From Symbiodinium sp. CCMP2592 (lineage: Eukaryota; Sar; Dinophyceae; Suessiales; Symbiodiniaceae), in contig CAJNDT010003212.1 of assembly GCA_905221615.1 (NCBI GenBank), forward strand, positions 167,001 through 231,000: a stretch of 64,000 bases of DNA. Direction: 5' to 3'. This document shows positions 1 to 9,000 of this stretch, piece by piece. Position numbers and translations under genes: made by a program. The notes under the pieces were generated by a model. It did no database searches and had not been told where the DNA came from. It saw only the letters and a program-made list of their open reading frames with translations. The number at the start of each line of letters is the position of its first letter. Position 1 is the first letter of the stretch.

Positions 1-549
1 GATCAGTTGCTGCAGGTGCACATGCGTACCCAGCCATCCGGCCATCAGCGAGTTTCGATTGCTCAGCTTCGTGAAGCCGACAAGTTCCTGTGGACGAGGA
101 TCGCCGAGGACACGCGTGGCTCACTGTCCATGCGCTCAGACGGCTCGTACCCCTTTGAGGTCTCGCTTGCAAAGTGGAAGGATCACACGCAGGTTCAGTG
201 CTACCTGCTTCCGCTGATGCGATCTGTGCCTCCGCCCCCAGCTCCGCATGTGCCCAACAGCCCGCCCAGCAAGGACGGGAAAGGGGGCGGCAAGGACAAA
301 AATCAGAAAGCCCTGAAGATTCGCAAGGACACTCCCGGCGCGGAGAAACCCAGTGACTCAGGAGCCAAGAAGTGGTCTGTCCCGCAGGGTTGCCACTCTC
401 AGGATTCGGCTGGAAAGCCGCTGTGTTTCAGCTTTAACACCAAGGGCTGCGGGTTCGCCAAACCCGGTAAGCGCTGCCGCCGAGGCCGCCACCTGTGCTG
501 GAAGTGTTTGGAGCCGCATCCGGCCTCTGAGTGCCCAGAGTTTCAGTGA
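1..549 (+). CDS. gag-like protein, C-terminal part (DIRS-like element 1)
   Basis: The frame is open from the first base of the window, so this is the 3' part of a longer gene. A basic, Pro/Lys/Gly-rich linker (about nt 220-360) leads to a C-terminal Cys/His module at about nt 420-540: one CCCH-like finger (C-x7-C-x8-C-x4-H) followed by a zinc-knuckle-like CWKC...H...C. This fits the nucleic-acid-binding end of a retroelement Gag, which packages element RNA. It ends at a single TGA (547-549). The next gene lies in the same frame with no further stop, so gag and pol may be joined by readthrough. The same finger type ends the second gag at 5715-6011. The Gag role is inferred from the fingers and position; no capsid fold could be recognised. 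Confidence 0.6.
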   Translation, partial: DQLLQVHMRTQPSGHQRVSIAQLREADKFLWTRIAEDTRGSLSMRSDGSYPFEVSLAKWKDHTQVQCYLLPLMRSVPPPPAPHVPNSPPSKDGKGGGKDKNQKALKIRKDTPGAEKPSDSGAKKWSVPQGCHSQDSAGKPLCFSFNTKGCGFAKPGKRCRRGRHLCWKCLEPHPASECPEFQ

Positions 550-570
550 CCAGATTCTGAAGCTGCCGGC

Positions 571-2022
571 GTGATGACTCCTTCATTCAGGGATGACGAG
601 ACCGGTGGCAAGCGTCTTTCGGCTGAGGAGTTGGCCGACCGGCTCCTTGCTCAGCCCACTGTTACTTCGGATGATCTTTTTCGTCTTAGTTTAGCATTGC
701 CTTCTGAAATCCCTTCCCGAGGAACCGGTTCCGGAGGGCGCTCTGTTAGTTTGGGGGCCTTTGCTTTTTCAGGATCGCAGTGCTTGCAGGTACGTGACAC
801 CAGCAAGCAGTACCCCTTGAGTACCAAAGTTTTTGCAAGATTCGTACATCAGCTTGACAAGGATTTTACTTGCACAACCATTGCCGTCTTCACAAATCTT
901 CGAACACAGCTTCACCAAGATACCGCCAACGATTCGAGAAGCTGCAACCTTCTTTATCCGCTGTCCAAATTTTCTGCCGGAGATGTCTGGATCGAGTCTC
1001 CCCAGGGAAAGGTTCCTTTCGAACACCAGGGCGAGATTCTCTGGGGAGATTCACTGCCGGTGTCCCAGGGGCTTTGCTATCTTGATGCGCCGAACCGCCG
1101 ACACGCCACTTTGGCCTGGCAGGGCGAGCGCAGTGTTCTGGTGGGCTACACGGCCCGAGGAGCCGATTGCATGCCTCAGGAGACGCGAACTTTCCTTGAG
1201 GACCTAGAGTTTCCCTTGCCCCCCGCGGGTCCAAGGCCCATCCCTAAGACTAATCCCGAGCCCGTTAAGCCCCCCCTTGCTGTCGCCGACTCCTGCAAGC
1301 CTCTCTTCGTCGAGATCTTCGCAGGCTGCGCACGGCTTTCCAAGCATTGCCAGGCTTTGGGGTTTGACGTTTTAGCGATTGACTCTCCTTGGAACCGTCA
1401 CGTACCTGAACACCCGCTTCTTATGCTGGACCTTACGGAAACCACGTGTCAAAAACAGCTCCTGGACAGGCTCTTGTTGCATCCACCATTTGCCATTCAC
1501 ATTGCCTTGCCCTGTGGCACGGGTAGCCGAGCCCGAGAAAGGCCCATCAGCAAGAAGGCGAGATTGGCAGGTGCTCCTGAACCTGTCCCGTTGAGGGATA
1601 ACGATCACATTCTGGGCCTCCCCAACCTGTCGGACTCCGACAAAGCAAGGGTTCGCAAGGCTAACGAATTGTGTCGTTTCGTTGTGGAGCTCGTTAGGGC
1701 CCTACCTTCATCCACCTTTTTAAGCATCGAGAACCCCAATAATTCCTGGATTTGGGGAGTGCTTGCGTACTTCGTGCAACAATCTCGAGACCCTGCCCTA
1801 CTTGAGAGGTGGCGCCGCATGATAGATGTGCGCTTCCACAATTGCATGAAAGGCGGTCGCAGACCCAAGCACAGTCGCTTTCGGTGCAGTGATTCTCGCT
1901 TGTCTAGCATGGCTGTAGAGTGCGACAATCAGCATCAACATGATCCCTACCTGGTCTATCAGACCGGCCGACAGTGGAGGTTCAGTACCGCCCTGCCGGG
2001 CTTGCCCGGCGGCGCTGTTTAG
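571..2022 (+). CDS. 2OG-Fe(II) oxygenase-like + C5-cytosine methyltransferase-like fusion (element 1 pol, RT missing)
   Basis: A protein of about 480 residues (GTG at 571, ATG at 574) in the same frame as the preceding gag ORF. Residues ~60-200 look like a double-stranded beta-helix 2OG-Fe(II) oxygenase: HQD (iron-binding HxD, ~113), GDVWIE (~139), a distal His in RRHAT (~177) and an Arg in GERSVLVGYT. Residues ~245-470 look like a cytosine-C5 methyltransferase: FVEIFAGCARLS (motif I), ALPCGTGSRARE with the Pro-Cys of motif IV (~313), and SIENPNNSW resembling motif VI. Related dinoflagellate retroelement proteins continue into reverse transcriptase; this one stops soon after the methyltransferase, so RT/RNase H was probably deleted. 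Activity on DNA is inferred from the family. The target base of the oxygenase is unknown. Confidence 0.68.
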   Translation: MMTPSFRDDETGGKRLSAEELADRLLAQPTVTSDDLFRLSLALPSEIPSRGTGSGGRSVSLGAFAFSGSQCLQVRDTSKQYPLSTKVFARFVHQLDKDFTCTTIAVFTNLRTQLHQDTANDSRSCNLLYPLSKFSAGDVWIESPQGKVPFEHQGEILWGDSLPVSQGLCYLDAPNRRHATLAWQGERSVLVGYTARGADCMPQETRTFLEDLEFPLPPAGPRPIPKTNPEPVKPPLAVADSCKPLFVEIFAGCARLSKHCQALGFDVLAIDSPWNRHVPEHPLLMLDLTETTCQKQLLDRLLLHPPFAIHIALPCGTGSRARERPISKKARLAGAPEPVPLRDNDHILGLPNLSDSDKARVRKANELCRFVVELVRALPSSTFLSIENPNNSWIWGVLAYFVQQSRDPALLERWRRMIDVRFHNCMKGGRRPKHSRFRCSDSRLSSMAVECDNQHQHDPYLVYQTGRQWRFSTALPGLPGGAV

Positions 2023-2300
2023 AGTAAACGTTTTGGGTGGGCGGGGCGGGGTGTCTCTGTGGGTAGGAGGAGTTCCCTCGACTAGACCAACTCGAAGATC
2101 TCCGCAGTTTCAAAGAGAAAAGTTTTATCTAGCAGTTTTGAGTTTCTATTTTATTTCACGCATCGTGCGCTTTTCAGAATTGAGCCAGAAGCTGAGTGCG
2201 CGCACAATCTCAATGCTTATCATGGACGCAGAGCTCAGGCTCAGGAGCAGGGAAAATTTTGATTCTATGGGGCTAGCATTCACAAGCATCGTTGTGACGC

Positions 2301-4355
2301 ATGACTGGGCAGCTTAGTTTCACGGTAGCTCCATACCTTAGGACTACGAAAGCGGTAGAAGGGTGGCCCTGCGGCCCATGGTCGGCCATGAGTGGCACAG
2401 GACTCGGATGGCCCGCTTTAGTGCCACCATACCGCAACCGCCTTGAAGAGTGGTTTAGCACGCCTGAGAAATTGTATGCCTCATTCGACACGAGGGAAGA
2501 GCTTGTATCATTGCTTAGGGCTTGCGATAACACGCTTCTTGAAAGTAGCCTGCAGTTGATTGCGGATGCACTTCTTGAATGGCATGCAGACAATGCCCGC
2601 ACAGTTGCGAGTGGGCGCAGGGAAGCAAGGAGGCGCTTGACAGAGTGCTTGCCCAGTGTCCCGGGAACTGGCCTTAGCTTGCATGAGCATTACAATCAGA
2701 TCGCACTTCAGAGTCCACTTGCGTTGCTTCCGGTTCTTCGCAAGCGGAAGTTAGCTACTGATAGGGTCGTAGATCGCGGTGCCAGGGCCACTGAAGAGAT
2801 ACGACTTCGGCAGGAGTATGCATTGCGTCTTGCAGCCATCATGCAGGAGGCGCAACTGCCGGTGTGCAAGGTGCTTGCAGGGGTCAGCAATGCCGAGGAA
2901 GCCTGGCCACGGCTGTTCGGGACCCGTCGATCCAAGACATTGAGGAATCGCTTTAGGGCTTGGGATAAGTTTCGGGAATGGTTGCTTTATAGCCGTGGCA
3001 GAAGTTATCCGGAAGGGGTAGCTGATGTGCTAGATTATGCCAATGAACGATTCCAGGAAGGATGTGGAAAGACAGTTCTCGAAAGCCTGCAAGCCTCTCT
3101 CAGTGTAATTGAAGGTGTAGGGCGCGTGCCGTCCACGCAGCAGATATCCCAGGATCCCACATGGCAGGCGCAGCTCAAAAGTTACACAGCCGATTTGGTT
3201 TCGGCGGCACCGCCGGAGCAGCCAGCCAGCATGCTCACCGTTGCTATCATCCTCGCATGTGAGATCTTCGTTTGCACGCCTGGGGAGCCTAGTTACTTGA
3301 GAGCATTGGGCTTTGTTTGCTTATTGATGGTTTGGGGATCGCTTCGGGCTGATGATGTTCAGGGGCTCCTGCCGCAGACCATGCTTCTGGACGAGCGAGG
3401 GCTTAGCATTGATCTCGCGCGGTCCAAGACTACAGGGCCCGACAAAAGGACCCACACCGTCAAGGTCTTCGTGGAACGGAGTATCTCTCTGACAGGGCAT
3501 GATTGGCTGAAGGTCGGATATGCACTTTGGAAGGATTTCGATTTTGAGAGGGATTATTTGGTTTTGAAGGCCAATGAAGGTTTCACGGAACCCCTTGAGA
3601 AGTCGGTGCCTTCCTCCACGGTGGCCCTTTACTTCCGCAAAGTTCTCAGTGAGTTGAAGACGCCCAAGCGTGAGGGGCGCACCTGGAAGGCCAATGATCA
3701 GCGTCCGCTGCTCCCAGGATACACTTCCAGTCATTTTACGGGCCATTCTGCGAGGAACTTCCTTAGCTCGGTCGGAGCGGCCATCGATGTCGACCCCAGG
3801 GAGCTTGATTATCTGGGTCGCTGGAAGGTAGGTGGCGAAGGTTCTGCAACCTACATTCGCACTTCTAGGCAGGTTGTGCATCGTCTCCAGAGTCACATTG
3901 CTTGTTCTCTTGTCACCGGACAGCCTAAGCACTACATCGAGGTGGATTCCATCAAGGCTTTGACGGACTATGCAGCTAAGGCGGGGGAGAGCGAATCTCA
4001 GGTTCGTCGCCGTCACACCCTCCTCGAGGGATCCAAAGGCTTGGGCGGATCGTGGCCAACTCTGGCATTGGAAGTGGGTGTTGCGGCACCACCTTCTCCG
4101 GTCGAGCAGGTCTCGATGCCAGGCAGCCGGGGGGATTACTTCATCGTTACCTCTCGCACCACAGGCCTGAGGCGTTTGCACATGTTGGGCTGCTATGTCA
4201 AACCTGAGAATTGTTACGATGTAAAATTTGTCAATCATGTCGGCGCGGAGGACGTCGATAACATTTGCAAAGATTGCAAAGCAAGAATGAAGGCTCAGGC
4301 CGGAGAGGAGGAATCAGACCCCTCCAGCAGTGACAGTGGGAGCGAGTCGATGTGA
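2301..4355 (+). CDS. Tyrosine recombinase/integrase of a DIRS-like retroelement
   Basis: A 684-residue protein starting at ATG 2301. The C-terminal half carries the tyrosine-recombinase signature: Arg349 in SLRADD, the HxxR box GHSARNF (His482, Arg485), the segment LGRWK before the nucleophile, and Tyr518 in SATYIRT. Such enzymes integrate circular DNA intermediates of DIRS/Ngaro-type retrotransposons without target duplication. The first ~230 residues would be the core-binding and accessory region. After the catalytic domain come a Cys pair (CKDC) and an acidic/Ser tail. It lies downstream of gag and the 2OG/methyltransferase ORF, the usual DIRS order, but the RT/RNase H that should lie between is absent. 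The reading frame itself is uninterrupted, so the enzyme could still be active. Confidence 0.78.
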   Translation: MTGQLSFTVAPYLRTTKAVEGWPCGPWSAMSGTGLGWPALVPPYRNRLEEWFSTPEKLYASFDTREELVSLLRACDNTLLESSLQLIADALLEWHADNARTVASGRREARRRLTECLPSVPGTGLSLHEHYNQIALQSPLALLPVLRKRKLATDRVVDRGARATEEIRLRQEYALRLAAIMQEAQLPVCKVLAGVSNAEEAWPRLFGTRRSKTLRNRFRAWDKFREWLLYSRGRSYPEGVADVLDYANERFQEGCGKTVLESLQASLSVIEGVGRVPSTQQISQDPTWQAQLKSYTADLVSAAPPEQPASMLTVAIILACEIFVCTPGEPSYLRALGFVCLLMVWGSLRADDVQGLLPQTMLLDERGLSIDLARSKTTGPDKRTHTVKVFVERSISLTGHDWLKVGYALWKDFDFERDYLVLKANEGFTEPLEKSVPSSTVALYFRKVLSELKTPKREGRTWKANDQRPLLPGYTSSHFTGHSARNFLSSVGAAIDVDPRELDYLGRWKVGGEGSATYIRTSRQVVHRLQSHIACSLVTGQPKHYIEVDSIKALTDYAAKAGESESQVRRRHTLLEGSKGLGGSWPTLALEVGVAAPPSPVEQVSMPGSRGDYFIVTSRTTGLRRLHMLGCYVKPENCYDVKFVNHVGAEDVDNICKDCKARMKAQAGEEESDPSSSDSGSESM

Positions 4356-4752
4356 AGGCAAAAGATGCTTTCGACTGCTGTGTATAGGCTGTGCCCTGCA
4401 AGTCCTAGCCAGAAGTTGGCATGAGTTGCTTATGCAAGGGCGCCTTGAAGTAGATCCACGATAACAGTCCATGCTGACTTTTCTCAGGGCGTCTTGAAGT
4501 GGATTCGCGATAACAGTTCATGCTGATTAAGTGCACGTGCTGGCGCTGTTCAAGCAGGAGGAAGTCTCACTCGGCGCAGGCCGTGAGGTGCCGACGGATT
4601 CTGCATCCTGTCACAGGCCTCAGGGCGACGGGTGGACACATCGCAGTGCAGCTAAAGGCCTCAGGGCGGCTAGCAATCCAAGTCCTACAGGGCCACAGGC
4701 CGGGGCGCGGCCTTCGCATCAGGAGTAGCTGGAGTTAGTTACTGTTGTCGCA
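4356..4752 (+). other. Spacer between the two DIRS-like elements
   Basis: About 400 bases with no convincing gene. It holds a pair of near-identical 40-bp direct repeats (4438-4527) and a shorter repeat of GGCCTCAGGGCG near 4615 and 4665. These could be remnants of DIRS terminal or internal complementary repeats, but no matching inverted copy was found at the other ends. Confidence 0.4.
4438..4527 (+). repeat. Two imperfect 40-bp direct repeats
   Basis: Positions 4438-4478 and 4487-4527 share the pattern GGGCG-CTTGAAGT-GAT, then CGATAACAGT and CATGCTGA, with a period of 49 bp and a few transitions. They lie just downstream of the recombinase gene, where DIRS-like elements carry terminal or circle-junction repeats. 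Confidence 0.65.
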
Positions 4753-6011
4753 ATGGCCGCCACAGATGCCGAGAAGCGCGAGCTCATAACCAAAGCAGAT
4801 AGCGACTTGCAGTTTGTGCTCGGAGAAGCTGGCTTGTCTCTGGATGCCCAGTATCGCATTGTGCAACGACATACAACACTTAGGCGATTCCAGGCAATCG
4901 CCGATTCCCGGCCGGAAGCTCGGGCTGCTGGGAAGGCGGACTTTGGTTTTGATGATGGGGCTGCTGAAGGGCGACAACAAATCGCGGGGGTCGTCGCTGC
5001 ATGGGAACTTGCACGCGACGTAATCAGCAAAGAGACGGAAACGCGAGCAGAGGCGAAAGTGTTAGGCCAGCCGCGAATCTTGCAAGTCACAGAGAGGCAA
5101 GCAATGCTCAAGGCGGTAGCGGCCGTTCACGGGCAGCTGGGAGAGTCGGAGACTCCATCGTCTGAGTACCTCGCTCTCAAGTGCGAGGAGTGCGAAGCCA
5201 ATGAGCCCCAGGCTTCAACCTTGGATGCCATAACTTCGAAGAAGAACACGCTCACCACGAGCATCCAATCCAGCCTTGACGCTTCGGGGCGAATTCATAT
5301 TACTCAGCACAAATCCAAGAGTGAGCTCCCGACTACTACAGAAGCTTATCGCAAGGTCCTTCGCGTGGAAGCTTTCACATGGCTGTGCATGGCATCCCGC
5401 TTTAAATCCAAGCAGTGGCTTCAGGATCTCAAGCTGTCTGACTTCGACCACTTCGTGAACTACATCCTTGGCGAAAAGGTCGCGCAGCTCACAGTGCCTA
5501 CTTCTCATCAGCCAGCCGATGTGCCTTCACTTTCGCCACCTTGGGAAGTAGTCTTGGCCTATGAGCACCGGTTGCGCAAGGAGGCTTTCCGTCTGGTCAA
5601 TGATCAGGGTTATACTCTGGCAGGCGCTCTGGCTTCAGTCATTTCTTCAGCGGAGCTTAAGGAGACCTACTTCACGACGCCGCTCGCCTTGTCCATCATT
5701 GAGCGACCACGCAAGTGGCACAAAGGCAAGGGCAAGGCAAGGACGGCAAGGACGGGGGCAAGACAGGAAAGGGCGGCAAGGGCAAAGACTCCAAGGGGGG
5801 CAAGAACGGCAAAAGCCCCTCGGACCCGGCACTTAAGGGCCTTCAGTTGGTTTGGCGCACGCCGGAAGGCCGCGACATCTGCTTTGCATTCAACTCGCAG
5901 GGCTGCACCAATCCTTCATGCGAACGCTTGCACGTGTGCCGGGTCAAGGGCTGTTATCAGCCCCACTCAGCGACCGAGCATAAGCTTAAGACCGGCAAGC
6001 CCAAGGAGTGA
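4753..6011 (+). CDS. gag-like protein with CCCH/CCHH fingers, frameshifted (DIRS-like element 2)
   Basis: ATG at 4753 opens a frame coding for ~320 residues of helical, charged protein, ending in a Lys/Gly-rich stretch near nt 5710. The finger module (about nt 5875-5985: C-x7-C-x4-C-x3-H, then C-x4-C-x3-H-x4-H) lies in a different frame (5715-6011). The switch falls inside the repetitive AAGGCAAGGGCAAGGCAAGG tract near 5720-5745, where slippage or an indel is likely. The module matches the end of the gag at 1-549, so the intended product is almost certainly Gag plus fingers. It ends at TGA 6009-6011, and the pol frame continues without another stop. Either this copy is mutated or the tract is a programmed shift; one copy cannot decide. 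Confidence 0.6.
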
Positions 6012-9000
6012 CTATCGCATGATTCGGTCTCTACCATTGAAACATCAGATCACATCGCATACCAGCCTCAGCTGTACAGTCCGAGCGGGCTACGTGTGCT
6101 CTACATTTTCGCGGGGCCCCATCGCAAAGGTGATGTGGGCTCTTACCTTCAGTCGTTGGGCAATGTCACTAATCTTCTTCAGTTCGATCTTCAGCGCTCC
6201 ACGGAGCATGACTTGACTAAGGAAGGCTTGTGGCAGCACATCTTTCAATTGCTTGGCGAAGGGGATTGGATCCTCATTGCCTCTCCTCCTTGTGAGACAT
6301 TTTCCAGAGTCCGGCATCGCCACCCCGGGCCAAAGCCACTACGTTCAGCATTTTATCCTAGAGGTTTTCCATGGTTAAGCAATTTGCACAAGCAGCAGGT
6401 GGAGCAGGCTAATTATTTTCTTGATCAGACCGTGACGGCATGTCAACTTGCATGGCAGTATGTCCTGGAGCACCCGGAGGATCTCGGCGCGACGCCGGAT
6501 CACGAGTTACCGGCTTCCATTTGGCAACTACCAGCTCTGCGTGAGCTCCAGGTTTCCACTCAGGCCATCACTTTTGCATTCTTTCAATGCAGCTTTGAGG
6601 CTCCCACTTCCAAACCTACCCGCCTTCTCACTAATCTACAGGCCTTTGTCGAGCAGCCTCCGCCTTTTGCTTCATGGCCACGCTTCGACTCCAGCGATCG
6701 CTACGTGGGGCCGTTGCCGCCACGCTGCCCGCGCGGGAAACACGACAAAGTACTTGCAGGCCGAGAAGGCTCCCGCTGGGCGACCGAGTCATCAGCAGCC
6801 TATCCTCCTCTGTTGTGTGAGTGGCTTGCGCATGCTGTGCTTGCTTCCGCTTCGCAGGGGGGACTTGGGTCAGCGCCGCACAGCTCCGTTCCAGGTGAGG
6901 CAGGTCCAATGCAGGAATCCCACGAGGCGACGCAGGAGGTGCATCAGGATTTGTGTGAAGTGCCGCAGGGGCTGCATCAGGTGGTTTCCGATAGGGTAGA
7001 GGCGGTTACAGATAGGGTAGAGGCGGTTGGCTTGATCGAGTCGGAAGCACCTCCTTCCACTTTGTTGCCGTCGCCAGACTCTTCGGGGCAACCGCAACCG
7101 AAGGCAGCACCTAGGGGGGTTAAGAAACACATTGAAGCCGAGGAGTTCGCACGCATCATTTCTTCGTCGAGAGCCCCGACTCGGGCCGAGGTCCATGCTC
7201 TCTTCAAACTGCTGCCGCATGAGACTCCGCCTAGGTCGGCGGTGTCCTCTAACTGGGTTCCTAGCAGCTTTTCGACAGGCTTGTACCGGAAGGGTGGAGG
7301 CCTGATCGGGCTCAGGTCCGCGTGCAAAGGCTTCCCGGCTTCCACTGAAGCATTGGCATCCTTCGTGCGTAGCAACATGCCCGGGCACCCCTTTACCACG
7401 ATTAGCCTTTACCTTAACACCGGCACCAAGCCCCACAAGGACTCCAGGAACGCACCTTTGCCCAATGGGATAATAGGGGTTACTGACTTCGTAGGAGGAG
7501 AGATCTGGGTCGAGGCCCAGGATGGGGAGTCTGTTCAGATTGTTGACGGTAAGCGCTTAAGTGGTCACCTTCTTCCGATCAGTGAGACGCCCACCTACAT
7601 ACATGCTTACCGCGATCTTCACCTCACAATGCCCTGGAAAGGTAAGAGATTAGTCATCATAGCTTTCAGTGTATCGGAGCATACTCAGGCATGCGATGAG
7701 GATCTCGCGTTCCTTCGCGGGCATGGTTTCGTCCTTCCGGGCGAAGAGCACAGTGCTGATCTTGAGGCGGTCCAGTCAGATGATTCGGAGGTGCTGGAGG
7801 GGGGCGAGGTCGAAAGACCGGAGCCCTTCAAGCATCAGGAGTGCCACAACATCGGGCTGCCTTTGAACCTCGAGTGGGATGGCAAAACTCAGCCGATCAC
7901 GGATGGCTTTGGACTCTGCTCACCCACTAGATGGCCTCCGGAAGCCAGGGGGGGCCTGCTGCCCAAGCAGGCTTTGGAGTTCGCCACTGCCATGCATCAA
8001 GTGCTTCGAGACTTTGTAGCGGACGTCGTGCCTGATATCAGGCGCACGGCGATGGAGCTTGCGCTAGGCCGCCTTAAGGAATCACCTTTCACTCCCGAGA
8101 TGTTAAGGGTCCTTAGGAAGGAGTGGTTTAGTTGCATAGAGGCTGCTTCGGGAGGCAAGTGTACGGATCTTGATGTGGTGCCGAGTGGCCAGCCATTCTT
8201 CTTGCATGCTGTGTCTGCGACAGCGCGGCTGTTGCAGGACCCAGATTGGAAAGCCGTTTCTTGCCAGGAGGACTCCTATGTCAGCGGGGTCGCGATCGGT
8301 TATGACTGCCCCGCGCCTCACTTGCCACAGGTGTACGAGTACAAACACAAGTCCCGCAAGCTCGATGAATCGGATGTCGAGTGGCATCGCGAGAACTATT
8401 CGTCGGCAAACGAAACGTCGGATCAGCTTGAGAAGAAGTTTGCAGAGGAAGAGGCTCTTGGGCGCATGGCGCCTTCCACGTTGCCGGTTCTTGAGCAAAA
8501 GTACGGGCGGGATAGGGTTAGGATAGCTTCTTTAGGTTCCTTGATTAAACCAGACGGCTCCGCTCGGCCATTACACGATGGCACCCACGGTGTGCATGTC
8601 AACAATGGTATTAGGCTACTTAATCAGCAATCTAATCCCGGACCCCAGGAGGTAGTTCACCTTGTGCGTAGCGCAAAGCAAAGTCAGGAAGCCACCTTTT
8701 GCCTCACCGGCGATGTGACGGCGGCTCACAGGTTGTTCCTTGTCAGAGAGGCCGACTGGCCTTTGTTGTGCTGTAAGGTGCGCAACGACACGCCGGTCGT
8801 TTGGTACAACAAAGTAGGAACGTTCGGTATTTCATCATCCGCCTTCCTTTGGTCTAGATTGTTCGGAATCATCGGCCGCTGCACCGCGCGCTTTCTTTTG
8901 ACCTTGTGGTTCTATCACCTCGTCTTCGTAGATGATGTTCACGCCAACTTCGCAGGAAGGGAGAAATTTCATCATTTGCTCATGTGGCTAGCATGCTTCG

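Noticed and set aside
3321..4238. Minus-strand ORF of ~300 codons opposite the recombinase
   Set aside because: It lies wholly opposite the recombinase with its catalytic motifs and has no recognisable domain; a shadow frame in GC-rich DNA.
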